From: Zongyangia hominis | GTDB taxonomy: Bacteria; Bacillota; Clostridia; Oscillospirales; Ruminococcaceae | Length of the DNA stretch: 64,000 bases | Assembly (NCBI RefSeq): GCF_014385095.1 | Contig: NZ_JACRTC010000001.1 | Span: 124,001-188,000, forward strand | Reading direction: 5' to 3' | Shown: in pieces, positions 52,218-60,917 of the stretch | Layout: every line of letters begins with the position of its first letter | Numbering within the stretch: the first letter of the stretch is position 1 | Notes under the pieces: generated by a model | What the model saw: only the letters and a program-made list of their open reading frames with translations | Told to the model about the DNA's origin: nothing | Databases searched by the model: none | Translations under genes and position numbers: made by a program

Positions 52218-53285
52218 ATGAGACATATCGAATCTTTCATGCGTCATCTCCCCGAAGGGATCGACGCGGCGCTCATCACGTCCCCGGAGAACCGGCAGTA
52301 TCTCACCGGCATGCATTCCAGCGCCGGCGTGGTGGTCGTCACCCGCAACCAAAGCTATTTCCTCATCGACTTTCGCTACATCGAGGCCGCCCGGGAGAGG
52401 GTCCGGGGCATGGAGGTCGTCCTGCTCGAGAAGATGCAGCGGCAGCTCTCTGAAATTTTCGCCCGCCACGGCGTCGAGCGCGTCGGGGTGGAGGAAAGCT
52501 TCATGAGCCTCTCCGACTTCGCGAGCTACCAAAAGAGCTTTCCCACCCTGGAGTTTGTGGAAAAGAGCGGGGTCAGCGGGGTTCTGTCCGCCCTACGGAT
52601 GAGAAAGGACGAGGGGGAGCTTCGCTGTATCCGACAGGCCCAGGAGATCACCGACGCGGGCTTTGCCCATATCCTCGACTACATCTGCCCCGGCCGCACC
52701 GAGCGGGACATCGCCTTAGAACTGGAATTTTTCATGCGGCGGATGGGGAGCGAGGGGACGGCCTTTGACTTCATCGTGGTCAGCGGCAAAAATTCCTCCC
52801 TGCCCCACGGCGTCCCCACCGGGAAAGCGGTGGAGAAGGGCGACTTTGTCACCATGGATTTTGGCGGCGTGGTGGACGGCTACCGCAGCGACATGACCCG
52901 GACGGTGGCAGTGGGGGAAATTGACGACGAGCAGCGGCGGGTGTACGATACCACCCTTTCTGCCCAGCTCGCGGCCCTCTCCGCCATCAAAGCGGGGGAA
53001 AGCTGCGCGAAGATCGACAAAATTGCCCGGGACATCATTGATGGCGCCGGGTATCAGGGTTGCTTCGGCCATGGCCTCGGCCACAGCGTAGGGCTTTTCA
53101 TCCACGAAGAGCCCCGGCTCAGCCCGGGCTGTCAAGCGGTTTTGGAGCCGGGCGTCCTTATGACGGTGGAGCCGGGCATCTATCTGGAGGGGCGGTTCGG
53201 CGTGCGCATTGAGGACCTGGTGGTCGTCCGGGAGGACGGCGCGGAGAATTTGACAAAGTCCCCGAAAAAGCTGATTGTTTTATAG
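52218..53285 (+). CDS. M24 aminopeptidase (Xaa-Pro dipeptidase-like)
   Basis: A 355-residue metallopeptidase. A creatinase-like N-terminal domain (ITSPENRQYLTGMHSS) precedes the pita-bread domain. Metal ligands are recognisable: Asp in VTMDFGG, Asp in YRSDMTRT, His in GHGLGHSVGL, Glu in VEPGIYLE and Glu in VRIEDLVVV. It cleaves the residue before proline. It lies in the conserved order aroQ-pepP-efp, where EF-P helps translate polyproline stretches; a shared proline theme is only suggestive. Confidence 0.94.
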   Translation: MRHIESFMRHLPEGIDAALITSPENRQYLTGMHSSAGVVVVTRNQSYFLIDFRYIEAARERVRGMEVVLLEKMQRQLSEIFARHGVERVGVEESFMSLSDFASYQKSFPTLEFVEKSGVSGVLSALRMRKDEGELRCIRQAQEITDAGFAHILDYICPGRTERDIALELEFFMRRMGSEGTAFDFIVVSGKNSSLPHGVPTGKAVEKGDFVTMDFGGVVDGYRSDMTRTVAVGEIDDEQRRVYDTTLSAQLAALSAIKAGESCAKIDKIARDIIDGAGYQGCFGHGLGHSVGLFIHEEPRLSPGCQAVLEPGVLMTVEPGIYLEGRFGVRIEDLVVVREDGAENLTKSPKKLIVL

Positions 53286-53467
53286 AGAAAGTGCAAAAAC
53301 CCCTTGAAAAATACGGGAAGATCATATAAACTTAGTATGATAAGACGAGATGGCTGTCAGAGCGCAAAAAGCACTGCGGCGCCCGCGAAAAATTTCTTAA
53401 AAAGCGGGACACCATCGGAAAAAGGGAAGGCCCTTTTTGTGACATCTTACTTTTTGGAGGTTAATTT

Positions 53468-54025
53468 ATGATAAGTGCTGGCGAATTTAGAAACGGCGTT
53501 ACTTTTGATGTGGATGGAAACGTATTCCAGATTATCGAGTTTCAGCATGTAAAACCCGGCAAAGGCGCGGCGTTTGTCCGCTGCAAAATCAGAAACGTGA
53601 TCACCGGCGCAGTGGTGGAAAAGACCTACAGCCCCACCGAGAAGTTCCCCACCGCTTATGTGGAGCGCAAAGAGATGCAATATCTCTACAACGACGGCGA
53701 TCTTTACTACTTCATGGACAACGAGACCTATGAGAATATCCCCATCAACAAAGAGAAGCTGGGCGATAACTTCAAATTCGTCAAAGAGAACACCGACGTG
53801 AAGGTCCTCTCCTACAAGGGTACGGTCTTTGGCGTGGAGCCTCCCTTCTTCATGGAGCTGCAGGTCACCGAGACCGACCCCGGCTTCAAGGGCGATACCG
53901 CGACCAACGCCACCAAACCCGCCACCCTGGAGACCGGCGCCGAGATCAGAGTGCCGCTGTTCATCAACGAAGGCGATATGATCCGTGTCGACACCCGCAC
54001 CGGCGAATATATGGAGCGCGCATAA
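53468..54025 (+). CDS. efp: Translation elongation factor P
   Basis: A 185-residue three-domain protein. The start [20 protein letters not shown], the loop [13 protein letters not shown] with the lysine that is post-translationally modified in many species, and the C-terminal signature [25 protein letters not shown] (shown in parts) are all typical. EF-P relieves ribosomes stalled on proline runs. The giant surface proteins here carry several proline-rich linkers. ATG 53468 follows GGAGGTTAATTT. Confidence 0.96.
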   Translation: MISAGEFRNGVTFDVDGNVFQIIEFQHVKPGKGAAFVRCKIRNVITGAVVEKTYSPTEKFPTAYVERKEMQYLYNDGDLYYFMDNETYENIPINKEKLGDNFKFVKENTDVKVLSYKGTVFGVEPPFFMELQVTETDPGFKGDTATNATKPATLETGAEIRVPLFINEGDMIRVDTRTGEYMERA

Positions 54026-54096
54026 GACTCTGTTTTGCGTGCAAGACTAACTAAAGAGCGCGGATGAACCGGAAAAGGTTCAAGAAGGAGGTCTGT

Positions 54097-54543
54097 ATGA
54101 TGACGATTACAGAGAAAGTTTCTTATTTAAAAGGCCTTTGCGAAGGCATCGGCATTTCCGATGAGACCAATGAGGGCCGTATCTTTAAAGCGATGATCGA
54201 CATTCTGGACGACATGGCGCTGACCATCTCCGATATGGAGGACGGCTTCGCCGAGGTCTGTGAGCAGGTGGACGCCATCGACGAAGATCTGGGTACCCTG
54301 GAAGAGGACTTCTATGGGGAAGAGGAATGCGACTGCGGTTGCGAGGACGAAGATGATTTCGACGAGGAAGAGCTCTATGAAGTCACCTGCCCGAGCTGCG
54401 GCGAGAGCATCTGCATCGACGAAGAGATGCTGGACATCGGCCAGATGGAGTGCCCGAGCTGTGGCGAGCATTTGGAATTCGACATCGACGATGTGGAAGA
54501 CGACGAGTGCGACTGCGGCTGCTGCGGCGAAGACCAGGAATAA
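54097..54543 (+). CDS. CD1247 N-terminal domain protein with zinc-ribbon-like cysteines
   Basis: A 148-residue acidic protein. Residues 1 to about 62 (TITEKVSYLKGLCEGIGISD, LDDMALTISDMEDGFAEVCEQVDAIDEDLG) match the CD1247 N-terminal family; an acidic, Cys-rich middle (CDCGCEDEDD) and two CPSCG motifs (VTCPSCGESICID, MECPSCGEHLEFD) follow, which would bind a zinc ion. Position after efp is conserved in Clostridia. ATG 54097 (ATG ATG) has AAGGAGG upstream. Function unknown. Family call from memory. Confidence 0.88.
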   Translation: MMTITEKVSYLKGLCEGIGISDETNEGRIFKAMIDILDDMALTISDMEDGFAEVCEQVDAIDEDLGTLEEDFYGEEECDCGCEDEDDFDEEELYEVTCPSCGESICIDEEMLDIGQMECPSCGEHLEFDIDDVEDDECDCGCCGEDQE

Positions 54544-54559
54544 TACATCCTATGAAATA

Positions 54560-54592
54560 AAAACAGGCCGCCTTTTGGCGGCCTGTTTTTTG
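54560..54592 (+). terminator. Terminator after the efp-CD1247 genes
   Basis: AAACAGGCCGCC pairs with GGCGGCCTGTTT, five-base loop, then TTTTGC. Confidence 0.93.
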
Positions 54593-54597
54593 CAGGA

Positions 54598-54638
54598 AAA
54601 AGCGGCGCTATCCTTTAAAAGGAGGGCGCCGCTTTTGT
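54598..54638 (-). terminator. Terminator of the first LacI gene
   Basis: AAAGCGGCGC pairs with GCGCCGCTTT around a 17-base loop that itself can pair. On the minus strand TTTTTCC follows. Confidence 0.75.
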
Positions 54639-54646
54639 ATTGCCTG

Positions 54647-55660
54647 CTATCGTTTGGCGGGACCGGTGGTCTGGCCGATGGAGAGGGAGACGTCGACGAC
54701 GTCGTGATGCACCTGGGCCGCCTTGACCGGATCAACAATATTGTCAAACAGGTGCCGGGCAATTTGGTGGTAATCCTGTTTGACGGTTGTCAGCTTGGGA
54801 AAGGAGAAGTTTTCGTTGAGCCCGTCAAAGCCCACGATGGAAAGATCCTCCGGTACCTTGAGCCCCAGATGCTGGGCCCCCATCAGCACACCGATAGCCA
54901 TGGTATCGTTGGTGCAGAGGATGGCGGTAGGCGGGTCCGGCAGGGACATATAGTAATTGACTATATCCAGCCCACAGGGAATGGCGCATTCAAAATAGCC
55001 CACATAATCCTCCCGGTAGGGAAGATTATACTTCCAACCTATGAGCTGCTGATAGGCATGTTTTCTCGTATTGGCGCCGTAACTTTTCCACTTGTCGGCG
55101 GCATAAGCAATCTTACGGTGGCCCAGCCCTACCAGATGTTCCAGCACCAGATCGATGCCCTGCAACTGGTTGGCTGTCACCGAAGAGTGGTTCCAGCTGT
55201 CCATGACCCGGTCAAAAGAGACCAGTTTGATGGAGGGCGGGGTGTGTTTATACAGATCGGTGAAAGGGCCGTCGACCACGATGATGCCCTTGGTTCGGAT
55301 GGACTGGCAGTAGTCCAGGTATTCCTGCTCCACCTGGCTGTTATTGATGTTACAGGTGAGCAGGGTGTACTTTTGCTCAAAGGCCAGGCGGCTGAGCTCC
55401 TTGAGAAGGAGCATGAAATAGGCGTTGGTCATATCGTGAATAAAAACCGCGATGGCATTGGAGGATTTGGAAAACAGGTTTTTCGCCAATTGATTGGGGA
55501 TATAGTGATATTTTTTGATGACGGCGTTGACCTGGTTGCGTACTTCTTCCGAGGTGCGCTCGGGAGAGTTGATGACGCGGGATACGGTCGAAGGTGATAC
55601 ATGGGCGAGCTTGGCGATTTCTCGAATTCCCAGGTACTCCTTTGGTTTTTCATTGGACAA
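54647..55660 (-). CDS. LacI-family transcriptional regulator (paralogue 1)
   Basis: A 337-residue repressor. The DNA-binding domain is YLGIREIAKLAHVSPSTVSRVINSPERTS, with hinge YIPNQLAKNLFSKSSN. The sugar-binding fold follows (IAVFIHDMTNAYF, VVDGPFTDL, LGHRKIAYA, ILCTNDTMAIGVL). TTG 55660 has AAAGGAG eight bases upstream; the paralogue starts the same way. Length and alignment are close to the neighbour, and both keep the odd hydrophobic start PKxYLGxREIAKLAHVSPST. They probably arose by duplication. Likely targets are the sugar genes of this region, such as GH32 or xylB; this is inferred from position. Confidence 0.94.
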   Translation of the reverse strand: MSNEKPKEYLGIREIAKLAHVSPSTVSRVINSPERTSEEVRNQVNAVIKKYHYIPNQLAKNLFSKSSNAIAVFIHDMTNAYFMLLLKELSRLAFEQKYTLLTCNINNSQVEQEYLDYCQSIRTKGIIVVDGPFTDLYKHTPPSIKLVSFDRVMDSWNHSSVTANQLQGIDLVLEHLVGLGHRKIAYAADKWKSYGANTRKHAYQQLIGWKYNLPYREDYVGYFECAIPCGLDIVNYYMSLPDPPTAILCTNDTMAIGVLMGAQHLGLKVPEDLSIVGFDGLNENFSFPKLTTVKQDYHQIARHLFDNIVDPVKAAQVHHDVVDVSLSIGQTTGPAKR

Positions 55661-55759
55661 GGTGGGCACTCCTTTTTTTCTTTTTCAGTATAAGATGTGT
55701 GTTTGAATCAAAGGGGCCAGACTGCCGGGAACATTTGCCAGCGAGTCAGCGGCGGCTCA

Positions 55760-56791
55760 TCAGGGAAGATACACCTGCTTTTTCGCCGGGCCGGTGGTTT
55801 CGCCTACCAGCAGGGAGACGTCCACAACTTCATGGTGCACATGATCCGCCCGCTTGGGGTCCACTACATCATCGAACAAAAGCCGGGCGATCTTTTTATA
55901 GTCCTGCATGACGGTGGTCAGCCGCGGGTAGGAAAAGTCCTCATTGAGCCCGTCAAACCCTGTGATGGAGAGATCCTCCGGCACTTTGAGACCGATGTGC
56001 TGGGCGTACATCAGGACGCCGATGGCCATGGAATCATTGGCGCAGAGGATGGCGGTGGGCGGATCGGGCAGATGCATATAATATTCGATGATGTCTTTTC
56101 CGGCGCGGATGGAACATTCAAAATCTGCTACATAATCCACCCGGTACGGCAGGTTATGATGCCAGCCCACCAGTTGCTGATAGGCTTGGCGGCGCAGTTT
56201 TCCTGCATGGAGGTTGCTGTTGTCGGCGGCATAAGCGATTTTGCGGTGTCCCAAATCCACCAGGTGGTTCATCAGCATATTGATACCCTGGTAGTGGTTG
56301 GAGGTGACGGAGGAATAATGGACGCTGTCCACTTTCCCGTCCAGGGACACCAGCTTCATGGAGCTATGCAAATTGCCGTAGATGTTGGTGGGGTGGTTGT
56401 CGATGGAAATAATCCCTTTGGTCCGCACTGACTGACAGTAGCTGAGATAGTCCTGCTCCTGGTTGCGATTGTGCTGGGTGTTGCAGATGAGCAAATTATA
56501 TTGCTCTTGGAAAGCCAGCTGCCCCAATTCCTGCAAAAGCAGCGCATAAAAGGGATTGGTCAGGTTGTTAATGAAGACGGCCAAAGAATTGGAGGACTTG
56601 GAAAACAGGTTCTTGGCCATCTGGTTGGGAACATAATGGTACTCTTCAATGATGCGGTTGACCCGCTCGCGCACATCGTCCGAAGTCCGTTCCGGGTAGT
56701 TGATCACACGGGAAACGGTGGAGGGGGAGACATGGGCGAGCTTGGCGATTTCCCGTACTCCCAGATAATCTTTTGGCTTTTGTTGGTCCAA
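55760..56791 (-). CDS. LacI-family transcriptional regulator (paralogue 2)
   Basis: A 343-residue repressor, closely related to the one 100 bases away. Its HTH reads YLGVREIAKLAHVSPSTVSRVIN, followed by FVPNQ-like VPNQMAKNLFSKSSN and a ligand-binding fold with AVFINNLTNPFY, IISIDNHPTNI, LGHRKIAYAADN and ILCANDSMAIGVL. TTG 56791 follows AAAGGAG by eight bases; the longer frame starting upstream has no support. A TATAAT-like element lies upstream. The ligand-pocket regions differ from paralogue 1 (for example IDNHPTN for VDGPFTD), so the two probably sense different sugars. Confidence 0.94.
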   Translation of the reverse strand: MDQQKPKDYLGVREIAKLAHVSPSTVSRVINYPERTSDDVRERVNRIIEEYHYVPNQMAKNLFSKSSNSLAVFINNLTNPFYALLLQELGQLAFQEQYNLLICNTQHNRNQEQDYLSYCQSVRTKGIISIDNHPTNIYGNLHSSMKLVSLDGKVDSVHYSSVTSNHYQGINMLMNHLVDLGHRKIAYAADNSNLHAGKLRRQAYQQLVGWHHNLPYRVDYVADFECSIRAGKDIIEYYMHLPDPPTAILCANDSMAIGVLMYAQHIGLKVPEDLSITGFDGLNEDFSYPRLTTVMQDYKKIARLLFDDVVDPKRADHVHHEVVDVSLLVGETTGPAKKQVYLP

Positions 56792-57273
56792 AATTCGCAC
56801 TCCTTTACAAAATAAAAAGAGACCAGATTTCCACACTTCTATATAAATTATAATGCAATTTCAAAAGAATAACAAGAATATTCACGCTGTTTTGACGGAA
56901 TTAAAAAGAGTCGCAAAATGTGATAAAAAAGGGGGAGGAGTATCGCATGAATTATGCGATATGCTGCATGGATACGGCATGGTGCTTTCATTTGTGAGGT
57001 TTATTTCCAAAAATTATCAGGTTATACACGAAAACGGAGTTCTGTAATTGATTCCGCTGACAGTAAAAAAATAGAAAATTCTAAAAATTCGGAAAGACTC
57101 CGCAAAAAATTGGAGTTTCCGCCGTCGCTTTTTGGCTATTTTTTTGCGGCGGCGCTCTTGCATATAATTCCACCGATGTGTATAATATTTGGAGACTATA
57201 AAATGGCAGTGGTATGCTGGTTTGTAGGCCCGCGCAACAAAGAAACAATTGTGAAAAAAGGGGAGTGCGCAAA
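56792..57273. other. Intergenic region between the LacI gene and carB
   Basis: About 480 AT-rich bases with short random frames only. It holds the carB promoter at 57158-57186; no operator was recognised, and no PyrR- or T-box-like leader is evident between the promoter and carB. Confidence 0.5.
57158..57186 (+). promoter_or_regulatory. Promoter of carB
   Basis: TTGCAT, 17 bases, TATAAT, followed by a leader of about 80 bases before the start codon. Confidence 0.75.
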
Positions 57274-60200
57274 GTGCCAAAACGTACGGACATCAACAAA
57301 ATTATGATCATTGGATCGGGACCGATCATCATCGGTCAGGCGTGCGAGTTTGACTACTCGGGGACACAGGCGTGCAAGGCGCTGAGAAAACTGGGATATG
57401 AGGTAATTCTCGTCAACTCCAATCCCGCCACCATCATGACAGACCCCGATATGGCGGATGTCACCTTTATCGAGCCGCTCAATGTGGAGCGGCTGACAGA
57501 GATTATTAAACAGGAGCGTCCGGACGCCATTCTCCCGAATCTCGGCGGTCAGTCGGGTCTCAATTTGTGCTCCGAGCTTTACAAGGCCGGCGTGCTGGAA
57601 CAGTATGGCGTTCAGGTCATCGGCGTGCAGGTTGAGGGCATTGAAAAGGGCGAGGACCGCATTGAATTTAAAAAGGCCATGAACGAGCTGGGCATCGATA
57701 TGGCCCGCTCCGAGCCCGCTTACACGGTGGACGAAGCGGTGAAGATCGCCGACCAGCTGGGCTATCCGGTGGTCGTGCGCCCGGCCTACACCATGGGCGG
57801 CGCCGGCGGCGGCCTCGTCTACAATGTGGACGAGCTCAAAACCGTGGTCAGCCGCGGCATCAGCGCCAGCCTCATCGGTCAGGTCCTCATCGAGGAATCG
57901 GTGCTGGGATGGGAAGAGTTGGAGCTGGAAGTGGTCCGCGACAGCAAAAACCAGATGATCACCGTCTGCTTTATTGAAAATATCGACCCGGTGGGCGTGC
58001 ATACCGGCGATTCCTTCTGCAGCGCCCCCATGCTGACCATCTCCGAGGAGCTGCAAAAGAGGCTTCAGGAGCAGGCCTACAAGATCGTCGAGGCCGTCCA
58101 GGTCATCGGCGGCACCAACGTCCAGTTCGCCCACGACCCGGTCACCGACCGCGTGGTGGTCATCGAAATCAACCCCCGTACTTCCCGGTCCTCGGCGCTG
58201 GCCTCCAAAGCCACGGGCTTCCCCATCGCATTGATTTCCGCCATGTTGGCCGCGGGACTCACCCTGGACGAAATCCCCTACTGGAAAGAGGGCACCCTGG
58301 ACAAATACAAACCCTCCGGCGACTATGTGGTCATCAAGTTCGCCCGCTGGGCCTTCGAGAAATTCAAAGGCTCCATGGACAAGCTGGGCACCCAGATGCG
58401 CGCCGTGGGCGAAGTGATGAGCATCGGCAAAAATTACAAGGAGGCCCTGCAAAAGGCCATCCGCAGCCTGGAAATCGGCCGCTACGGCCTGGGCTTTGCC
58501 AAGGACTTCCACGAGAAGAGCTTGGACGAACTCTACGCCCTGGCGGGAAGCGCCACCAGCGAGCGGCAGTTCATCCTCTATGAGGCCATCCGCAAGGGCG
58601 CCGACTTAAACCGGCTGTTCGATCTGACCAAGATCAAGCTCTATTTCCTCGAGCAGATGAAGGAACTGGTGGACTTAGAGGAGAAGATGCTCGCCTACAA
58701 GGGCAAAGCGCTGCCCGATGAACTCCTCAAAGAAGCGAAACTAAACGGCTTTGCCGACAAATACCTGGCTAAGATTCTGGACATCCCGGAGGATGACCTC
58801 CGCGCCCAGAGAGAGGCCATGGGCGTCGTGGAGGGCTGGGAGGCCGTGCCGGTCAGCGGCGTGGAAGACGCCTCCTACTACTTCTCCACCTACAACGCCA
58901 AGGATTCCTCTCCCGCGCCGTCCCAGCGCCAGAAGATCATGATTCTCGGCTCCGGACCCAACCGCATCGGCCAGGGCATCGAGTTTGACTACTGCTGCGT
59001 CCACGCGGCGTTTGCCCTGCGCGACTTGGGCTTTGAGACCATCATCGTCAACTGCAACCCCGAGACGGTCTCCACCGACTACGACACCTCCGATAAGCTC
59101 TACTTTGAGCCGCTGACGCTGGAGGATGTCCTGAGCATCTACCACAAGGAGAAGCCCCTGGGCGTCATCGCCCAGTTCGGCGGACAGACCCCCCTGAACC
59201 TGGCCTTTGAGCTGGAGAAGGCGGGCGTCAAGATTCTGGGCACCTCCCCCGACGCCATCGATCTGGCGGAGGACCGGGACCGCTTCCGCGCCATCATGGA
59301 AGAACTGCAGATCCCCATGCCTGAGTCCGGTATGGCCACCAACATTGACGAGGCTCTGGCCATCGCCAGAGAGATTGGCTACCCGCTGATGGTGCGCCCG
59401 TCCTACGTGCTGGGCGGCCGTGGCATGGAGGTCGTCCACGACGACGACATGCTCCGCGAGTACATGGCCCAGGCCGTGGGCGTCACCCCCGAGCGGCCCA
59501 TCCTCATCGACCGGTTCTTGCAGCACGCCACCGAGTGCGAGGCCGACGCCATCAGCGACGGCGAGAACGTCTTCGTCCCGGCGGTCATGGAGCACATCGA
59601 GCTGGCGGGTATCCATTCGGGCGACTCGGCCTGCATCGTGCCCTCCATGAGCATCCCGGACCAGCATGTGGCCACCATCAAGGAATACACCAAGAAGATG
59701 TCCCGGGCCCTGGGGGTCAAGGGACTGATGAATATGCAGTACGCCATCGCAGACGACAAGGTCTATGTGTTGGAAGCCAATCCCCGCGCGTCCCGGACCG
59801 TGCCGCTGGTCTCCAAGGTGTGCAACATCAACATGGTCCGCGCGGCCACCGAGATCATCACTTCCGATCTGACCGGCAAGAAGGACACCGTCCTCAACCT
59901 GCGGGAACATATCTTCCCCCACCACGGCGTCAAGGAAGCGGTCTTCCCGTTTAACATGTTCCAGGAGGTCGACCCGATCTTAGGGCCGGAGATGCGTTCC
60001 ACCGGCGAAGTGCTGGGACTGTCCAACTCCTTCGGTATCGCCTTCTTCAAATCTCAGGAAGCCACCCAGACCCCGTTGCCTACTTCCGGCAGTGTGCTCA
60101 TCAGTGTCAACGATTCCGACAAAGCCGAAGTGGTGGAGTTGGGCCGCGGATTTGAAGAGGTGGGCTTCCAGATTTACGCCACCCACGGCACCTACCAGCT

Positions 60201-60498
60201 GCTCAAAGAAAACGGCGTCAAGGTAACGCAGATCAAGAAGCTCTACGAGGGCCGTCCTAACATTGTGGACGCCATCACCAACGGGCAGATTAACCTGGTC
60301 ATCAATACCCCCATCGGCAAGCAGGGCTCCAACGACGACAGCTACATCCGCAAGGCGGCCATCAAGAACAAGGTAATTCAGATCACCACCATGGCGGCGG
60401 CCAAGGCGGCGGTCATCGGCATCAAGGCGGCTTCCAACCCGGAAGTGAACACCGTCAAATCCCTCCAGCAGTACCATAAAGAGATCATCGAGAAATAA
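57274..60498 (+). CDS. carB: Carbamoyl-phosphate synthase, large subunit
   Basis: A 1074-residue enzyme of standard length that makes carbamoyl phosphate for pyrimidine and arginine synthesis. Two homologous ATP-grasp halves are clear: IMIIGSGPIIIGQACEFDYSGTQAC at the start, and IMILGSGPNRIGQGIEFDYCCVHA in the middle. Further motifs are IVRPAYTMGGAGGG-like VVRPAYTMGGAGGG, EINPRTSRSSALASKATGFPIA, and the C-terminal MGS allosteric domain (FEEVGFQIYATHGTYQLL, INTPIGKQG). GTG 57274 fits a GGGGAG ribosome site and the usual protein length. The small subunit gene carA is not adjacent, so it must be encoded elsewhere. Confidence 0.96.
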   Translation: MPKRTDINKIMIIGSGPIIIGQACEFDYSGTQACKALRKLGYEVILVNSNPATIMTDPDMADVTFIEPLNVERLTEIIKQERPDAILPNLGGQSGLNLCSELYKAGVLEQYGVQVIGVQVEGIEKGEDRIEFKKAMNELGIDMARSEPAYTVDEAVKIADQLGYPVVVRPAYTMGGAGGGLVYNVDELKTVVSRGISASLIGQVLIEESVLGWEELELEVVRDSKNQMITVCFIENIDPVGVHTGDSFCSAPMLTISEELQKRLQEQAYKIVEAVQVIGGTNVQFAHDPVTDRVVVIEINPRTSRSSALASKATGFPIALISAMLAAGLTLDEIPYWKEGTLDKYKPSGDYVVIKFARWAFEKFKGSMDKLGTQMRAVGEVMSIGKNYKEALQKAIRSLEIGRYGLGFAKDFHEKSLDELYALAGSATSERQFILYEAIRKGADLNRLFDLTKIKLYFLEQMKELVDLEEKMLAYKGKALPDELLKEAKLNGFADKYLAKILDIPEDDLRAQREAMGVVEGWEAVPVSGVEDASYYFSTYNAKDSSPAPSQRQKIMILGSGPNRIGQGIEFDYCCVHAAFALRDLGFETIIVNCNPETVSTDYDTSDKLYFEPLTLEDVLSIYHKEKPLGVIAQFGGQTPLNLAFELEKAGVKILGTSPDAIDLAEDRDRFRAIMEELQIPMPESGMATNIDEALAIAREIGYPLMVRPSYVLGGRGMEVVHDDDMLREYMAQAVGVTPERPILIDRFLQHATECEADAISDGENVFVPAVMEHIELAGIHSGDSACIVPSMSIPDQHVATIKEYTKKMSRALGVKGLMNMQYAIADDKVYVLEANPRASRTVPLVSKVCNINMVRAATEIITSDLTGKKDTVLNLREHIFPHHGVKEAVFPFNMFQEVDPILGPEMRSTGEVLGLSNSFGIAFFKSQEATQTPLPTSGSVLISVNDSDKAEVVELGRGFEEVGFQIYATHGTYQLLKENGVKVTQIKKLYEGRPNIVDAITNGQINLVINTPIGKQGSNDDSYIRKAAIKNKVIQITTMAAAKAAVIGIKAASNPEVNTVKSLQQYHKEIIEK

Positions 60499-60505
60499 AT
60501 CATAC

Positions 60506-60543
60506 GAAAAAAGCCAGCCACCATTATGGTGGCTGGCTTTACT
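60506..60543 (+). terminator. Terminator after carB
   Basis: AAAGCCAGCCACCA pairs with TGGTGGCTGGCTTT across a short TTA loop, followed by ACTTATTT; the T run is weak. Confidence 0.82.
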
Positions 60544-60667
60544 TATTTAAAATCTGGGACGGTTTCAGACCAAAATAGTCGCACAGACGAAGAAGACACC
60601 CGACCCCCATCCGGAGGGAGCTCTCCCCCTTCCAGCCGCCGTGGGGAAGGGGCTGTATCTTCGTCCG

Positions 60668-60795
60668 CACCACAGCGCGATGTTCCCGCACCGGTAGGTG
60701 CCGCGCCACAACGCGGTGTCCCGCACCGGCAGGTGCCGCGCCACAGCGCGGCATGGGAGCGGCAGCTTACCGCTGCACCGGTAGGTGCTGCCGCA
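60668..60795 (-). repeat. CACCTGCCGGTG-type dispersed repeats, opposite orientation
   Basis: Read on the minus strand, at least three copies of CACCTACCGGTG or CACCTGCCGGTG occur (near 60790, 60731 and 60693), two of them followed by CGGGA...CGCGTTGTGGCGCGG-like sequence, spaced about 35-60 bases. This is the same family as the 29171-29545 array but more closely packed. Confidence 0.75.
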
Positions 60796-60839
60796 CAGAA
60801 TTCACAAGAATTTCTTGGTGGTTTTGTACAAATCCCGAA

Positions 60840-60887
60840 TTGCAATAAGAGGGCCAAATCGTTTATGATTATTGTACATATGTAAAA
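60840..60887 (+). promoter_or_regulatory. xylB promoter with operator-like TGTACATAT motif
   Basis: TTGCAA, 18 bases, TATGAT, followed immediately by ATTGTACATATGTAAAA, which contains the 10-bp palindrome TACATATGTA. The same nine bases TGTACATAT lie in the same place next to the DUF4867 promoter. Confidence 0.65.
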
Positions 60888-60917
60888 TCACTTTATATTA
60901 GGAAAGAGGAGAAGAAT

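Larger units (their letters stand above)
60499..60917. other. Intergenic region with dispersed repeats and the xylB promoter
   Basis: It holds the carB terminator (60506-60543), a GC-rich repeat block (60668-60795), and an AT-rich end with the promoter and operator of the kinase gene. The short frames here run through the repeats and are not credible genes. Confidence 0.6.

Noticed and set aside
57196..59925. Two long minus-strand frames opposite carB
   Set aside because: They are antisense shadows of carB with His/Asp/Gly-rich composition and no motif.
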